Under the pieces are notes generated by a model. It was not told the DNA's origin, ran no database searches, and saw only the letters and a program-made list of their open reading frames with translations. From Arthrobacter sp. 35W (GTDB lineage Bacteria; Actinomycetota; Actinomycetes; Actinomycetales; Micrococcaceae): a stretch of DNA of 64,000 nucleotides. The stretch is taken from positions 1,673,247 through 1,737,246 of the forward strand of contig NZ_KI519455.1 in the NCBI RefSeq assembly GCF_000482545.1. Reading direction: 5' to 3'. The number at the start of each line of letters is the position of its first letter. The first letter of the stretch is position 1. This document shows positions 1 to 8,766 of the stretch, in pieces. The position numbers and the translations under genes were made by a program.

Positions 1-1362
1 TGCGGCTGCGGATTGCATGGTTGCGCCGCCTGAGGCGGTGGGCCGGAGGCCGGCGGCGCCGCCCCCGGTTGCGCCGCCCCCGTCGTGGCGGATGGCCGTG
101 GTGTCCACGTCGGCGGGGTGCACCAGACGGGTGATGCCGCGGGCGGCGAGATGTCCGGCGTCGTCGGCCTTGGACGCCAGCACCACGGTGGGCCGGGCGC
201 CGTCGGCCGCCAACGCCATCCATGCCTCGAAGAACAGCCCGCCCGGGGCACATTGTTCGCGGTTCGGGGCGGAGGTCTCATCGCCCACATCCAGCACCAG
301 AGCGGTGGTCCGGGGCGCCGGGGCCGGGCGGCTGTCCGCCTGCTCCCGGTACCCGCGGGCGGCGTCGGCCAGGGCCGCACCCTGGGGCTTGACCGTCTGG
401 TCGTTGGCCAGCAGGCCCAGGCTGTACTCCAGCTCGGGGAAGTCCGCCAGGCCGCGGCTGACGTCGTGGGAGCACCACCAGGTGACGCCCCAGAGGTTTT
501 CGCAGTCCATCGCGTAGGCCAGCGTGCGGCGGGTGAATTCCGCGGCATCCTCGGCACTGACGTGCGGGCTGGGCGCCCCCACCTCCTGCAGCCAGATGGG
601 CATGTCCGGATCCGAGGACCAGCCGCGGGAGACCTCGATGAGGTACTCGGCCAGCCGGAAGCTGGGCTCGCTCATGCCGCCGTACAGCTGGGCGGTGTTG
701 TTGAAGATCCACGAGTGCACGGTGTTCATCGAGCCGTGGCGCGCGGCCATGGACGGGGTGAACCCGTGGCGGCCGTCAAAGAACGCGGCATCGTATTCGG
801 AATGGTGGTGCCACGCGTTGGGTGCGCCCTCCTTGCAGGCATTCAGCATGGTTTCCAGCCACGCGTCCGCCTCGGCGGTGGTGGGGGCGCTGCGCTGCGG
901 GTGGATGGCGGAGCTGAACTGGCTGAACTCGTTGCCCAGGCTCATGCCCAGGAAGTTGGGCCGGGTGGCCAGCGCCGTGGCCAGGGCCCTGAGGTACTCG
1001 GCCTGGCCGGCCACCACCCGCGCGTCGGTGAACAGATTGGCGCCGTGCCAGGTCTGCGTCCACGCGGGCAGGAAGTCGAAGCTGGAGAGGTGGCCCTGCA
1101 GGCCGTCCACGGAGACATCCAGGCCGCGCTCGGCCGCCGCATCAACGACGCTTAACAGATCGTCGATGGAGCGCTGGCGGATGAGGGAGCGGTTGGGCTG
1201 GAAATGCGGCCAGAGGGCAAACACCCGGATGTGGTCCATGCCCAGGGCGGCAAGGGAGTCCAGATCGCGGCGCACAACATCCAGGTCAAAGTCCAGCCAA
1301 TGGTGGAACCAACCCTGCGACGGTGTGTAGTTTGCGCCAAAGCGGGTGTGCAGCTGACCCAT
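1..1362 (-). CDS. GH5-family glycoside hydrolase, beta-mannosidase-like (C-terminus cut by window edge)
   Basis: The minus-strand frame is open from an ATG at 1362 to the left edge (454 codons, no stop seen). The protein starts MGQLHTRFGANYTPSQGWFH and has the GH5 (beta/alpha)8 pattern. The motif SLGNEF puts the acid/base Glu near residue 145, and WLQEVGAP puts the nucleophile near residue 260. There is no signal peptide, so it probably acts in the cytoplasm. The end seen here becomes Gly/Ala-rich. It diverges from a GH125 alpha-mannosidase. Actinobacterial GH5 enzymes of this type (subfamily 18) hydrolyse Man-beta-1,4-GlcNAc from the N-glycan core, and the GH125 neighbour fits that role. The subfamily and substrate are inference; the GH5 fold is well supported. 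Confidence 0.75.
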   Translation of the reverse strand, partial: MGQLHTRFGANYTPSQGWFHHWLDFDLDVVRRDLDSLAALGMDHIRVFALWPHFQPNRSLIRQRSIDDLLSVVDAAAERGLDVSVDGLQGHLSSFDFLPAWTQTWHGANLFTDARVVAGQAEYLRALATALATRPNFLGMSLGNEFSQFSSAIHPQRSAPTTAEADAWLETMLNACKEGAPNAWHHHSEYDAAFFDGRHGFTPSMAARHGSMNTVHSWIFNNTAQLYGGMSEPSFRLAEYLIEVSRGWSSDPDMPIWLQEVGAPSPHVSAEDAAEFTRRTLAYAMDCENLWGVTWWCSHDVSRGLADFPELEYSLGLLANDQTVKPQGAALADAARGYREQADSRPAPAPRTTALVLDVGDETSAPNREQCAPGGLFFEAWMALAADGARPTVVLASKADDAGHLAARGITRLVHPADVDTTAIRHDGGGATGGGAAGLRPTASGGATMQSAAA

Positions 1363-1465
1363 GAATTCTGCCTAACGTTGTAGAACGGTGGAATGCGGCC
1401 CTCGAGCGCGCTTATGGATGACAATACATATGACCTCCGCCACATATGGAAAGGGCCGCCCGCCC

Positions 1466-2776
1466 ATGACCGAAACCACCCCCGGCCCCGCCCTCTCCGC
1501 GGAGCCCGGAATCGCCGTCGTTCTTGAGGACTGCGCCACCAAGATCCGTGCCGCCACCGGGGACGAGCGGCTCGCGCGGATGTTCCTGGCCTGCATGCGC
1601 AATACCTTGGACACCACCATTTCCCGGGACGAGGACGGCTCCACCTTTGTGATCACTGGTGACATCCCCGCCATGTGGCTGCGGGATTCCTCGGCCCAGA
1701 TGCGCCCCTTCCTGCCGCTGGTGGGCTCCACCGGCGCCCTGTTCGATGTCGTCGCCGGGCTGGTGCGGCGGCAGTTCGCCTTCATCAACCACGATTCCTA
1801 CGCCAATGCCTTCAACCGGGAGCCCAACGGCGCCTCCTACGATCCGGACGATGCCTGCGACGATCCGTGGATCTGGGAACGCAAGTACGAGATCGATTCC
1901 CTGGCCTTTCCCGTCCAGCTGGCGCACCAGTTGTGGCGGGCGAGCGGGCGTACGGACTTCCTCACGTTGGACGTGCACCAGGCGCTGGCCACCATCGTGG
2001 AGCAGTGGCGCACCGAACAGGACCACCGCGCCAACTCGCCCTACCGGTTTGAACGGGCGACGACGCTGGCCTCGGAAACGCTGTCCGACGGCGGACTGGG
2101 CGCCCCGGTGGCGGTGACGGGCATGACGTGGGGCGGATTCCGGCCCAGCGACGACGCCTGTGTCTACGGCTACAACATTCCGGCCAACCACTTCGCGCAC
2201 CTCGCCCTGGGCCACATCGCGGAGTTGGCCAGCGAGGTCTTTGACGACGCCCGGTTGGCAGCCTCAGCCGCCGCGCTGGCAGGGGAGATCGCCGCCGGCA
2301 TCGCCGCCCACGGGGTGGTGGAACACCCGGAACACGGACCCATCCACGCCTACGAGGTGGACGGTATGGGCGGGGTGCTGCTGATGGACGATGCGAACAT
2401 GCCCAGCCTGCTGTCCCTGCCGCTCACCAGCGCCGTGCCCGCGGACGATCGGCTGTACCTGGCCACGCGGCGGTTCATCCTGGGCCCGGAGAACCCCTAC
2501 TTCAACAGCGGTTCGTTTGCCTCTGGAATTGGCAGCCCGCACACACCACCCGGCTACATCTGGCACATCGCGCTCGCGGTCCAGGGCCTTACCAGCGGAT
2601 CCCGCGCGGAGGAACTGCGGATGCTGGAGCTGCTGCGGGACACCGATGGAGGCACGGGCTTTCTGCACGAGGGCTTCGACCCGGCGGACCCCACGCGGTT
2701 CACCCGGCCCTGGTTTTCCTGGGCCAACTCGATGTTCTGCGAGCTGGCGCTGAAGTACGCAGGGGTGGCCGTCTGA
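1466..2776 (+). CDS. GH125 family exo-alpha-1,6-mannosidase
   Basis: A 436-residue protein, the usual length of the metal-independent GH125 (formerly DUF1237) family. Family blocks are visible: GDIPAMWLRDSSAQ near residue 65, PYFNSGSFASGIGSPHTPP near 340, and the C-terminal FTRPWFSWANSMFCEL. GH125 enzymes remove terminal alpha-1,6-linked mannose from N-glycans or mannans with inversion. No signal peptide is seen. The ATG at 1466 is chosen because of an upstream GGAAAGG; an in-frame ATG at 1388 has no ribosome site. It is divergent from the GH5 gene with only about 100 bp between them, so the two probably share a control region. Confidence 0.9.
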   Translation: MTETTPGPALSAEPGIAVVLEDCATKIRAATGDERLARMFLACMRNTLDTTISRDEDGSTFVITGDIPAMWLRDSSAQMRPFLPLVGSTGALFDVVAGLVRRQFAFINHDSYANAFNREPNGASYDPDDACDDPWIWERKYEIDSLAFPVQLAHQLWRASGRTDFLTLDVHQALATIVEQWRTEQDHRANSPYRFERATTLASETLSDGGLGAPVAVTGMTWGGFRPSDDACVYGYNIPANHFAHLALGHIAELASEVFDDARLAASAAALAGEIAAGIAAHGVVEHPEHGPIHAYEVDGMGGVLLMDDANMPSLLSLPLTSAVPADDRLYLATRRFILGPENPYFNSGSFASGIGSPHTPPGYIWHIALAVQGLTSGSRAEELRMLELLRDTDGGTGFLHEGFDPADPTRFTRPWFSWANSMFCELALKYAGVAV

Positions 2777-2788
2777 GGGCGGCACCTG

Positions 2789-2861
2789 CCGTTCTGCGCC
2801 GTGTTTGTCCCGAGACTGTGCGCAGCCCACAACTATTGACTCTAAACACTGCGCAGAACGG
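2789..2861. repeat. Intergenic palindromic element A (18-bp arms)
   Basis: Arms 2789-2806 and 2844-2861 are inverted repeats with one mismatch over 18 bp (CCGTTCTGCGC..., ...GCGCAGAACGG), around a 37-bp spacer. It starts 13 bp after the GH125 stop. There is no T-run, so it is not a typical terminator. It resembles in design, but not in sequence, the elements at 49505, 55559 and 38577. Confidence 0.7.
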
Positions 2862-2880
2862 ACCGCAGGAATGACAAAGG

Positions 2881-2916
2881 GCGTCTGCCTCGCTGGTTTT
2901 CCGGCGAGGCAGACGC
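2881..2916. terminator. Perfect 13-bp hairpin, possible terminator of the GH125 gene
   Basis: GCGTCTGCCTCGC (2881-2893) pairs perfectly with 2904-2916 around a 10-nt loop. It lies 100 bp after the GH125 stop. It lacks a clear U-tract, so intrinsic termination is only a suggestion. Confidence 0.5.
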
Positions 2917-3420
2917 AAACCCTGGATTCGAGGGAATCTGATCGGGACAGGTCAAATGGAACCACAGCCCATGCGGGAGGATGCGGGCGAGGTCGGAAGG
3001 CCTTGGCTTAGCTGGCGTCCATGACTTCCTTCACCCCGGATCTCCAAGAGAAGACCGTTTCGGCTGGCCTGGCACTAGCCATGTACTCGCTCGGGAAACG
3101 CAAGCTACCGAGCAACAACAAGGAGACAGCCGAACTAGGACGATTGCGGGATGGGTCTGGTCACTGGCCCGCAGACGCCCTTGGCGGATTCGAGTGCTCT
3201 ATTTCACCCCCAGCGGGCCGATAGCTGGTACGGATCGGCGGTGCCTTTGGTGACCAGTCCCTCAGCATGCCCGCAGCTGGCATGTCTTCGAACCACTCTG
3301 ATGCGACCTTGAGGTCCGTGGTGGGGAAGAGGACAACACCACGCAAAGGTGGCGGCCGGATGCGTCTGCCCTCAGAGAGTTTTGCCAATTCTTTGCCGAC
3401 GAGGCCAACCCGGGCAAAGC
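2917..3420. other. Gene-poor stretch between GH125 and tRNA-Ser
   Basis: No convincing gene is seen here. A minus-strand frame at 3161-3388 (75 residues) lacks a ribosome site and family motifs. It could be a decayed remnant, because tRNA genes are common integration sites, but no direct repeat of the tRNA end or integrase fragment was found. Confidence 0.4.
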
Positions 3421-3421
3421 A

Positions 3422-3464
3422 AAAGGCCCTGCTTCCCTTTGTTTACAAGGTAAGCAGGGCCTTT
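3422..3464 (-). terminator. Intrinsic terminator downstream of tRNA-Ser
   Basis: A 13-bp stem (3422-3434 with 3452-3464, core GGCCCTGCTT) lies just 3' of the minus-strand tRNA and is followed on that strand by TTTTGCTTT. Confidence 0.85.
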
Positions 3465-3472
3465 CTGATTGG

Positions 3473-3559
3473 CGGTGACGGTGGGATTTGAACCCACGTT
3501 AGGCTCTCACCTAAACAACATTTCGAGTGTTGCACCTTCGGCCGCTCGGACACGTCACC
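3473..3559 (-). tRNA. tRNA-Ser (anticodon CGA)
   Basis: The minus strand folds as a long-variable-arm tRNA. The acceptor is GGTGACG/CGTCACC, the anticodon stem CAACA/TGTTG holds loop CTCGAAA, and the T-arm contains GGTTCAAATCC. The anticodon CGA reads UCG. The terminal CCA is encoded (3470-3472). Confidence 0.95.
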
Positions 3560-3638
3560 AACTCGATTACCTTACCGGACACAGGGCGCTGATCCCAAAA
3601 TGAGGCCTCCACAGCCGGGGTTCGTGCAGGATGGTGCC

Positions 3639-4811
3639 ATGGATGCAGAGATGGATGTTGCCAAACTCCGGGCCTGGTCGTGGCACAAGCAGGGGCTTGA
3701 CGGCTCGCTGGCCGGGGCAGACTCGGCCAAGGTTTTGGGTCGTGCGGGATGGGCCAGGTCCGTGGGTGGGGCCAACCCCTACCTGACGCTCTTTGCCCGG
3801 GCCGGCATCCGGCGCCCGCAGGCGGATGCGGACGTCGCAGCCCTGCAGATCCACGAGCTCCCCACGGCGCGGGGCTGCACCTATGCCCTGGGTTCAGAGG
3901 ACTTTGCCTGGGGGCTGCAACTGGGCGGCGGCGCCGCTGCGGCCACGGCCAAGGTCGTTGAGAAGCTGGGGGTGGCGACGGCGGAGCTCGCCACGCTGCA
4001 GGAACGGGCGTACGCCGCTCTGCAGGAGCGCGGCCCGCTGGATCCCAAGGACCTCAAGGACGTGCTGGGCGACGCCGTCCGCAGCCTGGGGGAGGAGGGC
4101 AAGAAGAAGGGTGCCTCCACCACGCTGCCCACGGCGCTGGGTCTGCTGCAGGCCACGGGCCGCATCCGCAGGGTGCCTGTCAACGGCCGGCTGGACCAGC
4201 AGCGCTACGCGTACACGGCGTGGGATCTGCCAGGCAGCGGCCTGACGGACCATCAGGCCCGCGCCCGCCTGATGGAGTGCTATCTGGGTTGGACCGGGGG
4301 AGCGACGCTGAAGCAGACGCAGTGGTTCACGGCCTTCACTGTGGCGCAGACCAAGGCCGCGCTCACCGACGCCGGGGCCGTGGAGTCCCACGGGTTGTGG
4401 ATTCTTCCCGACGATGCGCAGGCATTCGAAGCCTTCCAAGTTCCGGCAGACGAGCAGATCCAGCTGTTGGCAGGCACCGATTCGCTGGTGCTGCTCCGCC
4501 GCAACTCGGAGGAGCTTTTTGCCGAGGAGGACAAGGGGCGCAAGCTGCTGGATTCCACGCTGGCCATTCAGGCGGATCTGCCGGACCACCCGATCGTGGA
4601 CCGGGGCCGGATCATCGGGCTGTGGCAGTACGACCCCGACAAGGAGCGCATTGCGCACTGGCTGTTCGGGGCTGCCACCACTGCCGTCAAGAACCGCATT
4701 GCCGAGGTGGAGGAGTTCATCCGTGAGGACCTGGGCGATTTCCGCTCCTTTTCGCTGGACTCGCCGGCCAGCCGGCAGAAGCGGATCGACGCACTCGACG
4801 CCGCCGGCTGA
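3639..4811 (+). CDS. Winged-helix DNA-binding domain protein, AlkZ/YcaQ-like (HTH_42) family
   Basis: A 390-residue cytoplasmic protein of the family formerly called DUF1006. Recognisable blocks are the N-terminal LRAWSWHKQGLDG, GWARSVGGANPYLTLFARAGI, and ELPTARGCTYALGSEDFAWGL. Relatives of E. coli YcaQ and Streptomyces AlkZ are DNA glycosylases that unhook interstrand crosslinks. The catalytic QxQ/QxD motif of that group is not obvious here, so glycosylase activity is uncertain. The start at 3639 is preferred over an in-frame ATG at 3600 because of AGGA 7 nt upstream. It stands alone, before the isochorismatase gene. Confidence 0.7.
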   Translation: MDAEMDVAKLRAWSWHKQGLDGSLAGADSAKVLGRAGWARSVGGANPYLTLFARAGIRRPQADADVAALQIHELPTARGCTYALGSEDFAWGLQLGGGAAAATAKVVEKLGVATAELATLQERAYAALQERGPLDPKDLKDVLGDAVRSLGEEGKKKGASTTLPTALGLLQATGRIRRVPVNGRLDQQRYAYTAWDLPGSGLTDHQARARLMECYLGWTGGATLKQTQWFTAFTVAQTKAALTDAGAVESHGLWILPDDAQAFEAFQVPADEQIQLLAGTDSLVLLRRNSEELFAEEDKGRKLLDSTLAIQADLPDHPIVDRGRIIGLWQYDPDKERIAHWLFGAATTAVKNRIAEVEEFIREDLGDFRSFSLDSPASRQKRIDALDAAG

Positions 4812-4880
4812 CCAGATCCGTCCGGCAGCTGTCCCGCAATGCCCTCCCGCACACGGCGGAACGACACTAGCGTGAAGGGT

Positions 4881-5465
4881 ATGAAAGCACTCCTCGTTAT
4901 TGACGTTCAAGAATCCTTCCGCCAGCGCGAGTCCTGGAACGCTGTCTCCAACCCGGATGTGGCGGCCCAGGTGGGCCGGCTCGTGGACCACTACCGGGCA
5001 GCCGGGGACGCCGTCGTCTGGATCATCCACAACGAGCCCGGCACGGACACGGTGTTCGATGCGGTGAACGGCTTCAATGTGCCCATCGCCCCACTGGCAC
5101 CGGAAAAGGGGGAGCCGCTGTTCACCAAGACGGCCCACAACGCCTTCACCACCACGGGCCTGCAGCAGTTTCTGGTGGAGCGCGGGATCACCGAGCTGGC
5201 CGTGTGCGGGATCCGCTCGGAACAGTGCGTGGAAACCACCGCACGGGTAGCCAGCGATCTGGGCTACCGGGTGGACTACATCGTGGACGCGACGGCCACC
5301 ATGCCGATCGAGCACTGGGATGCTCCGGCCGGCCGCAGCCTGGCGGAGATCATGGCGGACCCTCGCACGCTGGGGACAGCCGAGACCGTGGAGCGCACCT
5401 GCTATGCCCTCGCCGGCCGCTTTGCCACCATCCGCACCGTGGATGAGGCCGTCGGAGTACAGTGA
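4881..5465 (+). CDS. Isochorismatase-family cysteine hydrolase
   Basis: A 194-residue alpha/beta hydrolase of the isochorismatase-like superfamily. The three catalytic residues are visible: Asp8 (LLVIDVQESF), Lys83 (FTKTAHNAF) and Cys116 (GIRSEQCVETT), as in nicotinamidase and N-carbamoyl-amide hydrolases. The start MKALLVIDVQ is chosen because it begins at the first beta strand and is preceded by GAAGGG. The next gene, a GlxA-type regulator, starts 6 bp after the stop, so the two are an operon. The pairing suggests the regulator senses a related amide or nitrogen compound. The substrate is unknown. Confidence 0.88.
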   Translation: MKALLVIDVQESFRQRESWNAVSNPDVAAQVGRLVDHYRAAGDAVVWIIHNEPGTDTVFDAVNGFNVPIAPLAPEKGEPLFTKTAHNAFTTTGLQQFLVERGITELAVCGIRSEQCVETTARVASDLGYRVDYIVDATATMPIEHWDAPAGRSLAEIMADPRTLGTAETVERTCYALAGRFATIRTVDEAVGVQ

Positions 5466-5471
5466 CCGGAT

Positions 5472-6383
5472 ATGACCGCCATAGTTCTCCCCCTCATGGA
5501 CGGGGTGCACCTGCTGGACGTGGCAGGCCCGGCCCAGGTGTTCGGCGACGCCGCGCAGCTGGGTGCTGCATTCACGCTGCACTTCGTTGCCGACGCCACC
5601 ACTCCGCTCGTCTCCGCGCAGGGCCTGCCCCTGGCGCCGTCGTCCGTATGGCCGGAGCTGGCCGAGGGTGACATAGTGCTGGTGCCCGGGGGAAGGGCGC
5701 CCACGGTGGCCGCGGCGGCCCGGTTGTCGCCGCCGTCGCTGGCTAAACTCCGGAGCCACTACGACGACGGCGGCCGGGTGGCCAGCGTCTGCTCCGGCGC
5801 CGTGTCGCTGGGCCTGGCCGGGCTGCTGGACGGGCGGCGCTGCACCACGCACCATGATCTGCAGCGGGGCTTGGCGGAGCGGTTTCCGAGGGCGCATGTA
5901 GTGGCCGATGTCCTCTACACCCAGGATGGCCGGATCCTTACCTCGGCAGGGATTGCCAGCGGCATCGATCTGGCGCTCCACGTCGTGGCGCAGCAGGAGG
6001 GTCCCGCCATGGCGGCGCGGGTGGCCCGCGGAATGGTCATGTACACGCGCCGCAATGGCAACGCCCCGCAGGAGAGCAGCATTCTGCGGCACCGCGCCCA
6101 TCTCAGCGATGTGGTCCACCAGGCGCAGGACGTACTGGACGAGCGGTTCCGGGAGCGGCTGCCGCTGGTGGATCTCGCGCGCAGCGTGGGCGTCAGCGAA
6201 CGCACGCTGACCCGGGCGTTCAGCGACGCGGTGCAGTTAACACCACTGCGCTACCAACAGCTGCTCCGGCTGGAGGAGGCGCAGTCCTTGATCCAGCACG
6301 GCAGCACGGTGGAATCGGCCGCCGCTGCTGTGGGCTTCGACGACGCGCGGATGCTGCGCCGTCTGCGGGCCCGCGCCGCCTGA
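5472..6383 (+). CDS. GlxA-family transcriptional regulator (DJ-1/PfpI domain plus AraC HTH)
   Basis: A 303-residue protein. Residues 1-190 form a GATase1/DJ-1-like domain with the elbow sequence ASVCSGAVSLGLAGLL. Residues 205-300 form a double AraC-type helix-turn-helix (LVDLARSVGVSERTLTRAFSDAVQLTPLRYQQLLRLEEAQSL in two parts). Regulators of this family sense small molecules through the N-terminal domain and activate nearby genes. It is in an operon with the isochorismatase and is probably its own regulator. The second HTH ends early (FDDARMLRRLRARAA), slightly short of family length. Confidence 0.88.
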   Translation: MTAIVLPLMDGVHLLDVAGPAQVFGDAAQLGAAFTLHFVADATTPLVSAQGLPLAPSSVWPELAEGDIVLVPGGRAPTVAAAARLSPPSLAKLRSHYDDGGRVASVCSGAVSLGLAGLLDGRRCTTHHDLQRGLAERFPRAHVVADVLYTQDGRILTSAGIASGIDLALHVVAQQEGPAMAARVARGMVMYTRRNGNAPQESSILRHRAHLSDVVHQAQDVLDERFRERLPLVDLARSVGVSERTLTRAFSDAVQLTPLRYQQLLRLEEAQSLIQHGSTVESAAAAVGFDDARMLRRLRARAA

Positions 6384-6411
6384 CCCAGGGAAGCGGTCCG
6401 GCCCAGCGGTG

Positions 6412-6915
6412 TCAGCCCTGGCGGTGTCCGGCGAAGAAATCCTTCAACAGGGCCGCGCACTCGTCCTCACGCACTCCCGGGTAGACCTCCACCCAGTGGT
6501 TCAGCCGGCGTTCGCGCAGCACGTCGAAGACGCTGCCGGCGGCCCCGGCCTTTTCATCCCACGCGCCGAACACCACCCGCGGCACCCGTGCCAGCACAAT
6601 GGCCCCGGCGCACATGGTGCACGGCTCCAGCGTGACCACCAGCGTGCAGTCAGCCAGCCGCCATTCACCCAGCGCGGCAGCCGCCTCGCGGATGGCCACC
6701 ACCTCGGCATGCGCCGTCGGATCCCCGTGCGCCTCGCGCTCGTTGCGGCCGGTGCCCAGCACCGCGCCGTCGGGCCCGATCACGACGGCGCCAATGGGAA
6801 CGTCGGCCGTGGCCAGTGCGCCCCGGGCGGCGTCCAGGGCCATGCCCATCCACTTTTGGTGGGCCAGGGATGTGGGGCTGGACTCGTGTTGGCGGTTTTC
6901 CGGGGTTGTTGGCAC
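6412..6915 (-). CDS. tadA: tRNA adenosine(34) deaminase TadA
   Basis: A 167-residue zinc deaminase that converts A34 to inosine in tRNA-Arg(ACG). The zinc site is intact: HAE at 69-71 and PCTMC at 98-102, with EWRLADCTLVVTLEPC between. The start is a GTG at 6915 with no strong ribosome site. It is divergent from upp with only 22 bp between the start codons, so one or both transcripts may be leaderless. Two copies of its expected substrate tRNA lie at 47081 and 47316 in this same window. Confidence 0.92.
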   Translation of the reverse strand: MPTTPENRQHESSPTSLAHQKWMGMALDAARGALATADVPIGAVVIGPDGAVLGTGRNEREAHGDPTAHAEVVAIREAAAALGEWRLADCTLVVTLEPCTMCAGAIVLARVPRVVFGAWDEKAGAAGSVFDVLRERRLNHWVEVYPGVREDECAALLKDFFAGHRQG

Positions 6916-6937
6916 GGCTCAATGGTAGCTTTTATCT

Positions 6938-7573
6938 ATGCGCGTACTCGTTGCGGACCACCCGCTTGTAGCCCACAAACTCACGGTTCTTAGGGACAAG
7001 AACACCCCGTCGCCGGTCTTCCGGCAGCTGACGGAGGAACTCGTCACCCTGCTGGCCTACGAGGCCACCCGCGAGGTGCGCGTGGAACCCGTAAACATTG
7101 AAACCCCCGTCACCGCCACCGTCGGCACCGGACTGGTGAAGCCGACGCCGCTGGTGGTGCCGATTCTGCGCGCCGGACTGGGCATGCTTGAGGGCATGGT
7201 CCGCCTGCTCCCGACGGCCGAGGTTGGCTTCCTGGGCATGGCCCGCAACGAGGAAACCCTCGAGGCGATCACCTACGCAGAGCGCCTGCCGGACAACCTC
7301 ACCGGCCGCCAGGTCTACGTGCTGGACCCGATGCTGGCCACCGGCGGCACCCTGCGCGAGGCCATCAAGTTCCTCTTTGCCCGCGGCGCTGCTGACATCA
7401 CCTGCATCTGCCTGCTGGCCGCCCCGGAGGGTCTGGAGATCCTGCGCGAGGAGCTCGAAGGCAAGAACGTCACCATCGTACTGGCCTCCATCGACGAGAA
7501 GCTGGATGAGAACTCCTACATCGTTCCCGGCCTGGGCGACGCCGGCGACCGCCTCTACGGCGTCGTCGACTAA
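6938..7573 (+). CDS. upp: Uracil phosphoribosyltransferase
   Basis: A 211-residue enzyme of pyrimidine salvage (uracil + PRPP to UMP). The PRPP loop [17 protein letters not shown] (near residue 130), the [10 protein letters not shown] block and the C-terminal [12 protein letters not shown] uracil-binding region are all present and full length. It is transcribed alone, divergently from tadA, and ends in a perfect 50-bp palindromic terminator. Confidence 0.96.
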   Translation: MRVLVADHPLVAHKLTVLRDKNTPSPVFRQLTEELVTLLAYEATREVRVEPVNIETPVTATVGTGLVKPTPLVVPILRAGLGMLEGMVRLLPTAEVGFLGMARNEETLEAITYAERLPDNLTGRQVYVLDPMLATGGTLREAIKFLFARGAADITCICLLAAPEGLEILREELEGKNVTIVLASIDEKLDENSYIVPGLGDAGDRLYGVVD

Positions 7574-7585
7574 CCAGCTCCAAAC

Positions 7586-7635
7586 AGACATAACGAAGGG
7601 CCGGACGCTGCAGCGTCCGGCCCTTCGTTATGTCT
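7586..7635. terminator. Perfect 50-bp palindromic bidirectional terminator
   Basis: A 25-bp arm beginning AGACATAACGAAGGGCCGG is followed directly by its exact reverse complement. It sits between the convergent upp and transglycosylase genes and can serve both. Confidence 0.9.
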
Positions 7636-7671
7636 AATGGGCTGCCCGGCCGACCGGGACCATACAGCGGC

Positions 7672-8379
7672 TTAGTACCAGTTGACGGATTCCGAGTGGG
7701 CCCAGGCGCCGCAGGGGTTGCCGTAGCGGTCCTTGATGTAGCCCAGTCCCCAGCGGATCTGGGTCTGGTAGTTGGTGCGCCAGTCGGTCCCGGCGGAATC
7801 CATCTTGGACGCCGGCAGGGCCTGCACAATGCCATAGGACAGGCTGGAGGGGTTCTCCGCCGTCGTGGTCCAATCGGATTCGCGCTGCCACAGGGGCACC
7901 AAGCAGCTCATCTGGTCCTGGCCCCAGCCGAAGGCGGCCATCTGGCTGGCGGCGTAGGCCTTGGCGCCGGCGGGGTCGTTGATGGCCCCACCGTTGGCGC
8001 CCAGGGGGGCCACGGCATCCGAGACGCCCTTGAGGGCGGGGACGTTGGTGGTGTTTTCGCTGCTGGAGCCCACGGTGGGGCGGGCGAAGGCCAGCGGGGC
8101 ATCGGCCGCTGCCGTGATGTCGGCGTCGGCGCCGTCGGCCGAGACGGCGGAGGCGTCCAGCGGAGTGGTGGAGCTGGCCCGGGCGGGGGAGGCGCTGGCC
8201 TGTCCGCTCGGGGAGGTGGCGGCGCCCATGCCCACCAAAAGGGCTCCGGCGACGGCGACGACTGCCATGCGCTGGCCCGCGGCGGTGGGCTTCGGTGCGG
8301 CCGCCCAGAGCTGGCTGGCCAGCGACTGTTTGCGGGCGGGCAGGGCGCGGCGGCGCCCGTGGTGGGGTTTCGTGGACAT
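7672..8379 (-). CDS. Secreted lytic transglycosylase (SLT-like), under a c-di-AMP riboswitch
   Basis: A 235-residue protein. The N-terminus is basic (MSTKPHHGRRRALPARK), followed by a hydrophobic segment MAVVAVAGALLVGMGAAT near residues 38-55 acting as signal or anchor. After an Ala/Ser-rich linker comes a C-terminal domain of about 80 residues (QMSCLVPLWQRESDW... YGIVQALP... WGLGYIKDRYGNPCGAW). It has the layout of actinobacterial transglycosylase-like proteins, with RESDW holding the presumed catalytic Glu. It should cut peptidoglycan outside the cell. The ATG at 8379 has AGAGAGG upstream; longer frames run through the riboswitch and are not used. The riboswitch upstream is strong support for a cell-wall role. 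Confidence 0.87.
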   Translation of the reverse strand: MSTKPHHGRRRALPARKQSLASQLWAAAPKPTAAGQRMAVVAVAGALLVGMGAATSPSGQASASPARASSTTPLDASAVSADGADADITAAADAPLAFARPTVGSSSENTTNVPALKGVSDAVAPLGANGGAINDPAGAKAYAASQMAAFGWGQDQMSCLVPLWQRESDWTTTAENPSSLSYGIVQALPASKMDSAGTDWRTNYQTQIRWGLGYIKDRYGNPCGAWAHSESVNWY

Positions 8380-8386
8380 GCGGGTG

Positions 8387-8540
8387 GCCTCTCTCGACGC
8401 CTGCGAGGTGAGCTGTCGGGTTCGGATGGAGAGCATCCGGCCGGGCGCAAGGCACCGGCTTAACCCCAAGGGCAACCACTAGGTGGAGGCCCGCAAATCG
8501 TGGGTCCCCCGTCTCTGCCAAAGATGTGAACGGGCCTCGG
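8387..8540 (-). ncRNA. c-di-AMP riboswitch (ydaO/yuaA type)
   Basis: On the minus strand the leader of the transglycosylase gene carries the conserved ydaO core: CCGAACCCGACAGCTCACC followed by TCGCAGGC at the 3' side, and a 5' segment with GGGGGACCC and TTGGGGTTAAGCCGG. In actinobacteria this class is found before rpf and other wall-hydrolase genes and responds to cyclic di-AMP. The ends given are approximate. Confidence 0.85.
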
Positions 8541-8695
8541 GCGGCGGCAGAGCTCGGCGAACCGCCCGTGGATGCCAGTGAGCCTGATGGCTGCAGACGG
8601 CACCCTCCCCACTGTACAGACCGGGAGGCGAATAGTCACGCTTTGGTAACGAAGATCAATGGTGGCGGGAACCGTGTGAGGCATTCGTCATTTAC

Positions 8696-8721
8696 TTAGC
8701 ATTGCTAATGACCTAGGCTAA
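8696..8721. promoter_or_regulatory. Candidate MarR operator
   Basis: TTAGCATTGCTAA is an inverted repeat (8696-8708), and a third half-site GCTAA lies at 8717-8721. It lies 46-71 bp before the marR start codon, where an autoregulatory MarR site is expected. Confidence 0.45.
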
Positions 8722-8766
8722 TAAGTACGACAACACTTTAGTGATACGCAACGCAGCCACAGGTAG

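Noticed and set aside
3161-3388. Small minus-strand frame (75 codons) near tRNA-Ser
   Set aside because: No ribosome site and no recognisable motif; at most a remnant.
3894-6119. Long minus-strand open frame (741 codons)
   Set aside because: It runs antisense through three recognisable plus-strand genes and has no domain pattern; typical of high-GC shadow frames.
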